DNA from: Chryseobacterium gleum
GTDB lineage: Bacteria; Bacteroidota; Bacteroidia; Flavobacteriales_D; Sanyastnellaceae
NCBI GenBank assembly: GCA_943330925.2
Contig: CALQJP020000030.1
Coordinates: forward strand, 1 to 13,804
Direction: 5' to 3'
Length of the DNA stretch: 13,804 nt
Positions 7,258 to 13,788 of the stretch are shown in pieces; position 1 is the stretch's first letter, and every line of letters begins with the position of its first letter. A program made the position numbers and the translations under genes. A model generated the notes under the pieces. The model worked only from the letters and a program-made list of their open reading frames with translations. It was not told the origin of the DNA and did no database searches.

Positions 7258-7846
7258 CGTAGCTTCCGTATGAGCCGTTGAACTCACTTTCATCAAAATA
7301 GTCTTCTCCTGAATCGAACATGTCTTCATCCTTGCCATCATCTTCCTCTACATCGCCATGCATTTCAGTAAATTCCTCTTCGCTGAATTCCGTTCCAAAG
7401 AGGTCCATTTCTTTCGAATCTTGTGATGGGGCATCACCATATACCAGCGCTACGCGAGGGTAGATGGTGCTCGGCATATCTTTCTTCACCTCCATGAGTT
7501 CCACGTAGAATATCCACATGCGCATGAAGTCATACACATAGAGCACCTTTTCGGAAGGTTTGCTCAACATGTCGGCGAGCTTGGTCGATTTCATGCTCAG
7601 GGCTGCGTCGCCTGCCATGTCCATCAAAGGTATTTCAAGACCTTTTTCCCATTGCTCGTTACTCATGTAGAAGCTGGCCATTTCACCGGGCTCGAAATCG
7701 AACGCATCGAGAACTGCTTGGTGCAGATGCTCGAATGTGGCGTCAGTTTCGATTTCAATGTCGCGAAACACATCTTGTTCTGTGTCGATTATGACGCGGA
7801 ACTTAAAGATGTTTACGTTAGTTAACTTATTTGGCATGTCTGGCAT
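7247..7846 (-). CDS. pRiA4b ORF-3 / IS1096 TnpR-like family protein with acidic tail
   Basis: The 199-residue protein has an N-terminal domain (about 12-125) of the plasmid pRiA4b ORF-3 family (IS1096 'TnpR' passenger group). Pattern points are FKFRVIIDTEQDVFRDIEI, FEHLHQAVLDAFDF, MASFYMSNEQWEKG and YVYDFMRMWIFYVEL. Despite the name, no recombinase activity has been shown for such proteins to my knowledge, and chromosomal copies are common in Bacteroidetes. No transposase or terminal repeats flank it. From about residue 141 the tail is extremely acidic (long Glu/Asp runs, few basic residues), which suggests a disordered region that may bind a basic partner. A second ATG lies nine bases in. 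It overlaps the DUF1573 start by 11 bases, implying joint translation. Confidence 0.82.
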   Translation of the reverse strand: MPDMPNKLTNVNIFKFRVIIDTEQDVFRDIEIETDATFEHLHQAVLDAFDFEPGEMASFYMSNEQWEKGLEIPLMDMAGDAALSMKSTKLADMLSKPSEKVLYVYDFMRMWIFYVELMEVKKDMPSTIYPRVALVYGDAPSQDSKEMDLFGTEFSEEEFTEMHGDVEEDDGKDEDMFDSGEDYFDESEFNGSYGSYDDH

Positions 7847-7864
7847 CTATCGTCTGTTGTTGAT

Positions 7865-7884
7865 GGACACACTGCCGTGTGTCC
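7865..7884. repeat. Perfect hairpin GGACACAC-TGCC-GTGTGTCC
   Basis: Two 8-base arms pair perfectly around a 4-base loop in the 46-base gap between the TPR gene and the pRiA4b-like gene. No T-run follows on either strand, so it is not a standard terminator. It could act as a processing or stability element in a shared transcript, or be a short dispersed palindrome of REP type. Confidence 0.7.
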
Positions 7885-7892
7885 CTGCGTCG

Positions 7893-8405
7893 TTATATCC
7901 CGTTCACCATTTTACTTACCTGCTTGATATCGTTCTTCAGGTATCCTTTCGAATCGTATTTCTTCGCTTCATTCAAGAGCGTAATGGCCTCGCGTTTTTT
8001 GCGACGATTGGCAGAAATTACGGCCAGGTTGAGGTAGGCTGCGGCTTTGTCATGGTCGAGGCGCAATCCAAATTGCAATGCGGTGCGGAAATTCTTCTCG
8101 GATTGCGACAAGCTATTGGTTTGAATATCGGCAGAGCCCAGCAAAAAGTAATAGTATCCCTTTTGTTTCGCCCACAGGTGGTTTGGGTCTATGCGATTCA
8201 ACCACGTTTTTGCTTTATCCATTCGCTGCATGCGCATTTGGTAAAACACCATAATCATGCGTGTACTGCGAAATACAACCAAGACAAGAATGGCAGTAAC
8301 GAACAGCAGCGTTATGCCCCAACCCCATCTACCTTGAACGAACAGGTAGGTGTTAAAGGCGATAGCCGCCGCGGCTATGATCGATTTTATTATTCGAGTG
8401 TCCAT
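7893..8405 (-). CDS. Tetratricopeptide-repeat protein with two N-terminal membrane helices
   Basis: The 170-residue protein begins with two hydrophobic segments (about 7-24 and 29-47) joined by a short QGRWGWG turn. A basic stretch and a soluble helical region follow. Residues about 82-160 look like two TPR units: YFLLGSADIQTNSLSQSEKNFRTAL, then AAAYLNLAVISANRRKKREAITLLNEA. Each has the alternating small and aromatic positions of the motif. TPRs mediate protein-protein contacts, so this is probably a membrane-bound adaptor, but no partner can be named. It lies 46 bases upstream of the pRiA4b-like gene on the same strand, with the hairpin at 7865-7884 between them. Upstream is a repeat-filled gap, so its promoter was not identified. 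Confidence 0.75.
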   Translation of the reverse strand: MDTRIIKSIIAAAAIAFNTYLFVQGRWGWGITLLFVTAILVLVVFRSTRMIMVFYQMRMQRMDKAKTWLNRIDPNHLWAKQKGYYYFLLGSADIQTNSLSQSEKNFRTALQFGLRLDHDKAAAYLNLAVISANRRKKREAITLLNEAKKYDSKGYLKNDIKQVSKMVNGI

Positions 8406-8411
8406 TGGGAA

Positions 8412-8474
8412 GGATTACAAATTATGGATTACTAATTACGGATTACAAATTACGGATTACACGTTACAGATTAG
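8412..8474. repeat. Tandem 7-bp repeat (NNATTAC), about nine units
   Basis: GGATTAC occurs at 8412, 8426, 8440 and 8454, exactly 14 bases apart. The heptamers between are AAATTAT, TAATTAC, AAATTAC and ACGTTAC, and AGATTAG closes the run. The whole can be read as a 7-bp repeat with alternating units. It lies in the gap between the TPR gene start and the thioredoxin stop and encodes nothing convincing. Confidence 0.9.
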
Positions 8475-8491
8475 ATATGCCTGGAACCACT

Positions 8492-8533
8492 ACCTAATAC
8501 CTAAAACCTATTACCTATTACCTATTACCTAAA
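8492..8533. repeat. Second tandem 7-bp repeat (ACCTATT/ACCTAAA), six units
   Basis: The units are ACCTAAT, ACCTAAA, ACCTATT three times, and ACCTAAA, with degenerate continuation (ACTGAAT, ACCTTTT) to 8547. The period is again seven, but the sequence differs from the array 18 bases to its left and is not in phase with it. It ends about ten bases before the thioredoxin terminator. Confidence 0.88.
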
Positions 8534-8556
8534 ACTGAATACCTTTTCACTAACAT

Positions 8557-8587
8557 AAAAAAAGCTGCCATTTTTCTGACAGCTTTT
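8557..8587 (-). terminator. Intrinsic terminator of the thioredoxin gene
   Basis: On the minus strand, AAAAGCTG (8587-8580) pairs perfectly with CAGCTTTT (8567-8560) around a 12-base loop, followed by a T-run (seven T including those in the stem). It begins 20 bases after the trxA stop, the expected place for a factor-independent terminator, and separates trxA from the TPR gene group. Confidence 0.88.
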
Positions 8588-8606
8588 CAAGATTTTGCAT
8601 GGCCTG

Positions 8607-8924
8607 TTACAGCAGAGCATCCATTTTTTCAGTGAGAACATTCTTAGGAACGATACCAACGCTCTTATCCTTAATTTCTCCACCTTTCAAGAAGATGATG
8701 GTAGGGATGTTACGGATACCGAAGCGAGTGCTGATCTCAGGGTTTTCGTCAACGTTTACTTTGCCTACAACAGCTTTGCCGTCGTAGTCATTTGCAATCT
8801 CGTCAACAATAGGACCTACCATGCGGCAGGGGCCGCACCACTCTGCCCAAAAGTCAATCATCACAGGCTTTTCACTGTTTTGTACCAGTTCGGCGAAGTT
8901 TTGATCCGTGATTTGTGTTGCCAT
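8607..8924 (-). CDS. trxA: Thioredoxin
   Basis: The 105-residue single-domain protein is a classical cytoplasmic thioredoxin that reduces disulfides in partner proteins using electrons from thioredoxin reductase. The active site is WCGPC with C30 and C33 in the context FWAEWCGPCR; the cis-proline is P74 (IPTIIF), and the strand D24 of VMIDFWA is present. There is no signal peptide, so it acts in the cytoplasm. It has its own terminator just downstream and a TAnnTTTG-type box about 100 bases upstream at 9024-9031, so it is probably a single-gene unit. The FKBP gene lies upstream on the same strand, 155 bases away. Confidence 0.97.
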   Translation of the reverse strand: MATQITDQNFAELVQNSEKPVMIDFWAEWCGPCRMVGPIVDEIANDYDGKAVVGKVNVDENPEISTRFGIRNIPTIIFLKGGEIKDKSVGIVPKNVLTEKMDALL

Positions 8925-9023
8925 TTTATATTCTGTTTAATTTAAAATCGTTTGGCTTGATAACAATCTGCAAGCCATTTGGTTTATGCTGTCAAATAGT
9001 CTGCATGTGTCTAATTCAGGCGG

Positions 9024-9031
9024 CAAATGTA
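9024..9031 (-). promoter_or_regulatory. trxA: Candidate -7 promoter box for trxA
   Basis: The minus strand reads TACATTTG, followed by C, an exact match to the Bacteroidetes TAnnTTTG element. The only TTG close upstream (9045-9043) is 11 bases away, too near for the usual spacing, so the -33 half is not convincing. The implied leader is about 90 bases. The same eight bases form the -7 box proposed for rpsO. Confidence 0.5.
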
Positions 9032-9079
9032 CATTCAGAAAACAAGTGCCGTTCGTTTTTTTGCTAACAGCGCCGATCC

Positions 9080-9769
9080 TTATTTATTGCCAACTGAGTC
9101 GATGCTGATAAGTTCAACTTCGAAAATCAGAGTTGAGTAAGGCTTAATTACGGGGCTTGGTGATTGAGCGCCGTAAGCAAGGTTTTCAGGAATGAAGAAT
9201 TTGTATTTGCTTCCAACACTCATCAACTGAACGCCCTCTGTCCAGCCTGGGATGACTTGGTTAAGACCGAAAGAGGCCGGCTCACCGCGATCCACTGAGC
9301 TGTCGAACACGGTGCCGTCGATAGTTGTGCCGTGATAATGCACAGTTACCATATCCGAAGCCTGAGGCTTACTTCCTGTTCCCTCATTCATTACCTGATA
9401 TTGCAGACCACTAGCTGTAGACATTACACCAGGCTTGCTTTTATTGTCAGCCAAAAATTTCAAACCGGCATCCTTATCAACAGCAGCCTTCGCTTCTTGC
9501 TTTTTCATCATAACCTCTTGGATGTAAGCTTCAGCCTCTTGCAGTTCCATTGCGCCTGTGCTATCCTTTTGGTCTTTCATACCTTTAATAAGCAGATCGT
9601 AGTTCAAATCGCTCAGTTCACTTTGCATAAAGCTGCTACCGATGCTCAGACCAATGGTGTAGCTCAAACTATCACGCTGATCTTTCATTTTGACATTGCT
9701 GACTTTGCTTTGTTCGCAGCTGCTGAGCATGCTACCGCAAGCAATTAGGCAGAGAATAAATTTTTTCAT
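9080..9769 (-). CDS. FKBP-type peptidyl-prolyl isomerase lipoprotein
   Basis: The 229-residue protein is built like FkpA/Mip: a lipoprotein signal peptide with the lipidated cysteine at C18 (MLSSC), a helical N-terminal dimerisation domain (about 30-110) and a C-terminal FKBP domain (about 135-223). Active-site positions are visible: Y145 in VHYHG, F155/D156 in TVFDSS, V172-I173 and W176 in QVIPGWTEGV, and Y199 in NLAYG. It should catalyse cis-trans proline isomerisation and help fold exported proteins at the periplasmic side of a membrane. The gene diverges from rpsO; a candidate promoter lies at 9797-9825. No clear terminator is seen between its stop and the trxA promoter region. Confidence 0.93.
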   Translation of the reverse strand: MKKFILCLIACGSMLSSCEQSKVSNVKMKDQRDSLSYTIGLSIGSSFMQSELSDLNYDLLIKGMKDQKDSTGAMELQEAEAYIQEVMMKKQEAKAAVDKDAGLKFLADNKSKPGVMSTASGLQYQVMNEGTGSKPQASDMVTVHYHGTTIDGTVFDSSVDRGEPASFGLNQVIPGWTEGVQLMSVGSKYKFFIPENLAYGAQSPSPVIKPYSTLIFEVELISIDSVGNK

Positions 9770-9796
9770 GGGATTAATAATGGAATTTTAGAGGGG

Positions 9797-9825
9797 CGAA
9801 ATTAGGCGCATTGGTTCAATTTCAA
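9797..9825 (-). promoter_or_regulatory. Candidate promoter of the FKBP gene
   Basis: Read on the minus strand, TTG (9825-9823) is followed after 18 bases by TAATTTCG (9804-9797). This is one mismatch from TAnnTTTG and has correct spacing. The leader would be about 20 bases. Spacing and -7 sequence are identical to the candidate upstream of the gene at 4378. Confidence 0.45.
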
Positions 9826-9852
9826 GCGCGTGAAAAAAAAACTTCACAAACT

Positions 9853-9885
9853 TTGGTGACAAAGCAAGGCCATGTCCTACATTTG
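9853..9885 (+). promoter_or_regulatory. rpsO: Promoter of rpsO
   Basis: TTG (9853-9855, within TTTG) and TACATTTG (9878-9885) are separated by 22 bases, within the 17-23 range known for Bacteroidetes promoters, and the -7 box is an exact TAnnTTTG match. Transcription would begin near 9892, leaving a leader of about 60 bases before the start codon. Confidence 0.7.
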
Positions 9886-9898
9886 CAGCCCTTAAAAA

Positions 9899-9914
9899 AC
9901 CGAAAGTTTTCGGT
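9899..9914 (+). promoter_or_regulatory. rpsO: Small hairpin in the rpsO leader
   Basis: ACCGAA (9899-9904) pairs with TTCGGT (9909-9914) around a 4-base loop, just after the predicted transcription start and about 40 bases before the ATG. S15 represses its own mRNA through leader structures in several bacteria, with different folds in different phyla. This is a candidate, not a recognised motif. Confidence 0.35.
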
Positions 9915-9954
9915 AATTGGGAATCACATAACAATCACTTACACAAGTATTAGC

Positions 9955-10224
9955 ATGTACCTTACATCAGAAAAAAAAGAAGAGATTTTCAAGAAACACG
10001 GAAAATCTGAGAAAGACACCGGATCAGCAGAAGGCCAGATCGCGTTGTTTACATTTCGCATTAGCCACCTCACAGAACACTTGAAGGTGAACAAGAAAGA
10101 CTTTGGCACACAGCGCAGCCTTATTCGTCTTGTAGGTAAACGTCGCAGCTTGCTCGACTACTTACAGAAGACTGAAATTGCCCGCTACCGTGCTATTGTT
10201 AAAGAGCTTGATCTCCGCAAATAA
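9955..10224 (+). CDS. rpsO: Ribosomal protein S15
   Basis: S15 binds the central domain of 16S rRNA early in small-subunit assembly and helps form bridges to the large subunit. The 89-residue protein is full length and shows TGSAEGQIALFTFRISHLTEHLK, KDFGTQRSLIRLVGKRRSLLDYL and the basic C-terminus. The frame is open upstream to 9811, but that extension would contain the promoter and leader hairpin and has no S15 similarity, so the ATG at 9955 is the start. pnp follows after a strong terminator; the rpsO-pnp order is widely conserved, and in E. coli the pair is partly cotranscribed. Confidence 0.97.
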   Translation: MYLTSEKKEEIFKKHGKSEKDTGSAEGQIALFTFRISHLTEHLKVNKKDFGTQRSLIRLVGKRRSLLDYLQKTEIARYRAIVKELDLRK

Positions 10225-10243
10225 TACTGCGCAAACTGCGCAA

Positions 10244-10286
10244 GCGAAAGGGCAATTGAACACAATTGCCTTTTCGCGTTTTTTTT
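10244..10286 (+). terminator. Strong intrinsic terminator after rpsO
   Basis: Two 15-base arms (10244-10258 and 10263-10277) pair completely with a single G-T wobble around the loop AACA, followed after one G by eight T. It starts 20 bases after the rpsO stop and ends 31 bases before the pnp start. A direct duplication of ACTGCGCAA (10226-10234, 10235-10243) fills the gap between stop and stem. Pnp expression then depends on read-through or a promoter I could not identify; in E. coli the corresponding leader region is where PNPase controls its own mRNA. Confidence 0.93.
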
Positions 10287-10316
10287 AACCGACGTTTTTA
10301 TCCGAAAAAAGAAGCA

Positions 10317-12461
10317 ATGAACTACGAATTGGTAACCCAAACCATAGACTTGGGAGATGGTCGTCCGGTGACGATAGAAACCGGCAAACTTGCCAAACAG
10401 GCCAACGGCTCTGTGGTGGTAAGACAAGGAGATACAATGTTGTTGGCAGCGGTTGTAGCCAGCACACAAGCCAAAGACGGCGTGGATTTTCTTCCTCTCA
10501 CCGTTGAATACCGCGAAAAATATGCAGCTGCCGGACGTTTTCCCGGTGGTTATTTCAAGCGCGAGGCTCGTCCGTATGATGACGAAATCCTCGTTGCACG
10601 CCTCATCGACCGCGCTTTGCGTCCGATGTTCCCCGATGATTTTCATGCTGAAGTGCAGGTTGTCGTAAACCTGATTTCTGCCGATAAAGAGAATATGTCT
10701 GATAGCCTTGCCGGTTTGGCAGCATCAGCAGCACTTGCTGTTTCTGACATTCCATTCAACGGTCCTATTTCTGAAGTGCGTGTTGCACGCATCAACGGAC
10801 AGTTGGTTGTCAACCCAACATGGGCTCAATTGGCAATGGCCGATTTAGAATTGATGGTAGCCGGTACGCTCGACAGCATTGTCATGGTAGAAGGTGAAAT
10901 GAAAGAGGTTTCTGAAACTGAAATGATTCAAGCTCTGGAACTGGCTCACGAAGCAATCAAGGCGCAGTGCCGCGCTCAGCAAGAAATGGCTTCTAAAGTG
11001 GCCAAATCAAATCCGAAGCGTACTTACGACCACGAGCCTAAGGATGCAGAACTGAAGAAGCGCGTGTGGGACGAGTGCTATGAGAAGTACTACACCACGG
11101 CGAAAACACCTTCTGACAAGACCACTCGTTCGGATGCATTCCATGCAATCCAGGAGGCTTTTGAGACTCAATTGACAGATGAGTACAAAACGGCTAATCG
11201 TTTCTTGATCAATAAATACCATCACGATTGTTTGAAGGATGCTATGAGGAACATGATCCTCAATGAAGGCCTCCGTCTCGATGGTCGCAGCACTACGGAG
11301 ATTCGTCCGATTTGGAGCGAAGTGGGTTACCTTCCGGGAGCTCATGGATCTAGCGTTTTCACCCGTGGTGAAACCCAATCATTGACAACTTTGACTTTGG
11401 GAACCAAGCTCGACCAGCAGATGATCGACAGCGCAGTAATGCCGCGTGAAGATCGCTTCTTGTTGCACTACAACTTCCCGCCATACAGCACCGGTGAAGC
11501 GCGTCCTATTCGTGCCACAAGCCGCCGCGAAATCGGTCACGGAAACTTGGCCCTTCGCGCACTGAAGCCTGTAATTCCGCCACAAAGCGTTTGTCCATAT
11601 GCGATTCGTATCGTGTCGGATATCCTCGAGTCGAATGGCTCATCATCCATGGCAACCGTTTGCGCAGGTACACTTGCGTTGATGGACGGCGGTGTGCAGA
11701 TCTCTGCGCCTGTATCCGGTATCGCAATGGGTTTGATTACCAACGAAGACAACTCGAAATACCAAATTCTATCCGATATCCTGGGTGATGAAGACCACTT
11801 GGGCGATATGGACTTCAAAGTGACCGGTACATCGAAAGGTATCACAGCTTGTCAGATGGACATCAAGATCAAAGGCTTGAGCATGGACATGGTGAAGAAT
11901 GCATTGGAGCAAGCTCGCCAGGGTCGTTTGCACATTTTGGGCGAAATGCTCAAGACGATGGACAAGCCTGCTGAAGACTACAAGCCACATGCACCACGTA
12001 TTGTTTCGCTTGAAATTCCGAACGATATGATTGGCGCCGTAATAGGCCCCGGTGGTAAAATCATTCAGGAAATCCAGAAAACAACCAGCACAATTATCAC
12101 CATCACTGAAGTGGACAACAAAGGTGTTGTTGAGATTGCGTCTGCCAATAAAGAGAACCTCGATGCGGCTTTGAAACGAGTTCGCAGCATTGTTTTCCCG
12201 CCTCAAATTGAAGTTGGGGAAATTTATGAGGGTGTCGTTAAGAATATTCAGGCATTCGGGGCGTTCGTGGAAATACTTCCGAAACAAGATGCTCTTTTGC
12301 ACGTATCAGAAATCGACTGGTACCGCATCGAGGATGTTCGCGATGTGTTGAAGGAAGGTGATAAGATAAAAGTGCAGGTAATTGGCAAAGACCCGAAGAA
12401 CGGCAAGTACAAGTTGTCGCGTAAGGCATTGTTGCCGAAGCCTGAAGCCCAAGCGAACTAA
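10317..12461 (+). CDS. pnp: Polyribonucleotide nucleotidyltransferase (PNPase)
   Basis: PNPase degrades RNA 3' to 5' using phosphate, releasing nucleoside diphosphates, and can also add tails; it forms a trimer and is often part of the degradosome. The 714-residue protein has the full domain order: RNase PH 1 with GGYFKREARP (about 75-84), a helical linker, RNase PH 2 containing SDILESNGSSSMA and the catalytic GDEDHLGDMDF segment (about 488-498), a KH domain (about 565-620) with GPGGK, and an S1 domain (about 632-703) with GEIYEGVVKNIQAFGAFVEI. I choose the ATG at 10317; the in-frame TTG at 10266 lies inside the rpsO terminator stem. The usual C-terminal extension after S1 is short. Confidence 0.98.
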   Translation: MNYELVTQTIDLGDGRPVTIETGKLAKQANGSVVVRQGDTMLLAAVVASTQAKDGVDFLPLTVEYREKYAAAGRFPGGYFKREARPYDDEILVARLIDRALRPMFPDDFHAEVQVVVNLISADKENMSDSLAGLAASAALAVSDIPFNGPISEVRVARINGQLVVNPTWAQLAMADLELMVAGTLDSIVMVEGEMKEVSETEMIQALELAHEAIKAQCRAQQEMASKVAKSNPKRTYDHEPKDAELKKRVWDECYEKYYTTAKTPSDKTTRSDAFHAIQEAFETQLTDEYKTANRFLINKYHHDCLKDAMRNMILNEGLRLDGRSTTEIRPIWSEVGYLPGAHGSSVFTRGETQSLTTLTLGTKLDQQMIDSAVMPREDRFLLHYNFPPYSTGEARPIRATSRREIGHGNLALRALKPVIPPQSVCPYAIRIVSDILESNGSSSMATVCAGTLALMDGGVQISAPVSGIAMGLITNEDNSKYQILSDILGDEDHLGDMDFKVTGTSKGITACQMDIKIKGLSMDMVKNALEQARQGRLHILGEMLKTMDKPAEDYKPHAPRIVSLEIPNDMIGAVIGPGGKIIQEIQKTTSTIITITEVDNKGVVEIASANKENLDAALKRVRSIVFPPQIEVGEIYEGVVKNIQAFGAFVEILPKQDALLHVSEIDWYRIEDVRDVLKEGDKIKVQVIGKDPKNGKYKLSRKALLPKPEAQAN

Positions 12462-12468
12462 ACTGACA

Positions 12469-12493
12469 AATGACAGGTTATACTCCTGTCATT
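12469..12493 (+). terminator. Hairpin between pnp and rpoD (weak terminator or processing site)
   Basis: AATGACAGG (12469-12477) pairs perfectly with CCTGTCATT (12485-12493) around a 7-base loop, starting seven bases after the pnp stop. No T-run follows, so it is not a typical intrinsic terminator; it may protect the pnp mRNA end or be a cleavage site. A second, smaller GGGG-ATTT-CCCC hairpin (12528-12539) lies 18 bases before the rpoD start. Confidence 0.5.
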
Positions 12494-12557
12494 GCAGCCA
12501 ACTTGCTTGAACCTAAATCGCTTAAACGGGGATTTCCCCAACAATTGAAAACAATAC

Positions 12558-13427
12558 ATGAGGCAATTAAAAATCACTAAACAGGTAACGAACCGGGAAA
12601 CCGCGTCGTTGGATAAATACCTGCAGGAGATTGGTCGAGTTGACTTGATTACTGCAGAGGAAGAAGTGGAGTTGGCTAAGCGCATCAAGGCCGGCGATCA
12701 GGTTGCTTTGGAGAAACTTACAAAAGCGAACCTTCGCTTTGTGGTGTCTGTATCGAAACAATACCAGAACCAAGGTTTGAGCTTGCCCGACTTGATCAAC
12801 GAGGGTAACCTCGGACTGATTAAGGCGGCACAGCGCTTTGATGAAACACGCGGTTTTAAGTTCATCTCATATGCTGTATGGTGGATTCGCCAGTCGATTT
12901 TACAGGCGTTGGCAGAACAATCACGTATCGTTCGTCTTCCTTTGAATAAAATTGGCTCCATCAACAAAATCAACAAGGCTTTTGCCAAGTTGGAGCAGGA
13001 GTTTGAGCGTCCGCCGACACCGGCTGAATTGGCCGAGGTGCTGGAGATGACCTTGGATGAAGTAAAGCAATCGATGCGCAACAGCGGTCGCCACGTATCA
13101 ATGGATGCTCCATTGAAAGACGGTGACGATAGCAGCAGCACGATGTACGACGTTTTGCAGACCAACGATACTCCTTCACCGGATACCGATTTGTTGCATG
13201 AGTCACTTCGCAAGGAAATCGAGCGTTCGTTGCGCACACTTACGAGCCGTGAGGCAGATGTGGTTCGATTGTATTTCGGGTTGAACGGAGAACATCCTCT
13301 CACCCTGGAAGAAATCGGAGAACGATTTGATTTAACACGTGAGCGTGTGCGTCAAATTAAGGAGAAGGCTATTCGTCGTCTGAAGCACACCAGCAGAAGC
13401 AAAATTTTGAAATCCTATTTGGGATAA
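12558..13427 (+). CDS. rpoD: Primary RNA polymerase sigma factor RpoD/SigA, short Bacteroidetes form
   Basis: This is the main sigma-70 factor that directs RNA polymerase to most promoters. The 289-residue protein lacks region 1.1 and the large non-conserved insertion of the E. coli protein and begins directly at region 1.2 (about 17-47, LDKYLQEIGRVDLITAEEE). Region 2 includes DLINEGNLGLIKAAQRFD (78-95) and YAVWWIRQ (105-112); region 3 spans about 125-200; region 4 ends with the helix-turn-helix LTLEEIGERFDLTRERVRQI (248-267). This short form is standard in Bacteroidetes and goes with promoters of the TTTG/TAnnTTTG type, which fits the boxes found elsewhere in this window. It lies 96 bases after pnp and is followed by a terminator. 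A promoter in the gap was not recognised. Confidence 0.96.
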   Translation: MRQLKITKQVTNRETASLDKYLQEIGRVDLITAEEEVELAKRIKAGDQVALEKLTKANLRFVVSVSKQYQNQGLSLPDLINEGNLGLIKAAQRFDETRGFKFISYAVWWIRQSILQALAEQSRIVRLPLNKIGSINKINKAFAKLEQEFERPPTPAELAEVLEMTLDEVKQSMRNSGRHVSMDAPLKDGDDSSSTMYDVLQTNDTPSPDTDLLHESLRKEIERSLRTLTSREADVVRLYFGLNGEHPLTLEEIGERFDLTRERVRQIKEKAIRRLKHTSRSKILKSYLG

Positions 13428-13481
13428 TATCATTCAAAAACACCAAAGGCAGTTTGTTCATTGCCGATGGGTTAAACATCG

Positions 13482-13507
13482 CAAAGGCCCCGGAGACGGG
13501 GCTTTTG
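13482..13507 (+). terminator. Intrinsic terminator after rpoD
   Basis: CAAAGGCCCCG (13482-13492) pairs with CGGGGCTTTTG (13497-13507), one G-T wobble, loop GAGA. The T-run (TTTT, then GTGTTTT) follows the GC-rich core. It lies 55 bases after the rpoD stop and should end the rpoD transcript. Confidence 0.85.
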
Positions 13508-13514
13508 TGTTTTG

Positions 13515-13543
13515 AGTGAAATAGTGAATAGTGATTAGTGAAT
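13515..13543. repeat. Tandem 7-bp repeat (AGTGAAT), four units
   Basis: The units are AGTGAAAT (one base longer), AGTGAAT, AGTGATT and AGTGAAT, ending in AGT. The array starts eight bases after the rpoD terminator. The unit resembles the minus-strand reading of the 8-bp array at 4124-4187 (GGTGAAAT). Confidence 0.8.
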
Positions 13544-13578
13544 AGTTGCCTTAGGAGTTAATGTTAAGCTGTTTTCGG

Positions 13579-13788
13579 CTTCGCTCGTTGACCGACACAA
13601 GTTGCACTTTGCGTGACCCCGGAGGGGGCAATCTTTAGTAGAGATATGCAACGTCCCCCGCCAAACAGCCCCGGAGGGGCTGACTTTAATTCTTCGCTCA
13701 TTGACCGTAGGCGTCGGCCGAGCGCAGCCGAGGTCCTGCCTATAGCAACAAGACACTGGTCCCCGCGTAGCCGAGGGGCGAGCCCCTC
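13579..13788. repeat. GC-rich cluster of palindromes and direct repeats, no gene
   Basis: This gene-free stretch is clearly richer in GC than the rest of the window. It holds a direct repeat CTTCGCTCRTTGACCG (13579-13594 and 13692-13707, one difference, 113 bases apart). Palindromes are CCCC-GGA-GGGG (13617-13627), CAGCCCC-GGA-GGGGCTG (13666-13682) and GAGGGG-CGAG-CCCCTC (13773-13788). GCGCAGCCGAGG and GCGTAGCCGAGG form a further near-repeat in the right part. Open frames across it on both strands show no recognisable protein. It resembles dispersed palindromic repeats I associate with Bacteroidetes genomes and may continue beyond the window. Confidence 0.7.

Noticed and set aside
7258..7341. 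Longer start for the DUF1573 protein
   Set aside because: It would place 28 polar residues before a clear lipoprotein signal peptide and deepen the overlap with the upstream gene.
7247..7846. Insertion sequence or mobile element, suggested by the IS1096/pRiA4b family name
   Set aside because: There is no transposase, terminal inverted repeat or target duplication, and base composition matches the neighbours.
8350..8532. Small plus-strand frame across the TPR start and the 7-bp repeats
   Set aside because: Its repetitive peptide comes directly from the heptamer arrays, and its left part is antisense to the TPR gene.
9811..9954. Upstream extension of rpsO by 48 residues
   Set aside because: It spans the rpsO promoter and leader hairpin and does not look like S15; the ATG at 9955 gives the normal 89-residue protein.
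10266..10316. TTG-initiated N-terminal extension of pnp by 17 residues
   Set aside because: The TTG lies in the second arm of the rpsO terminator, and PNPase similarity begins at the ATG at 10317.
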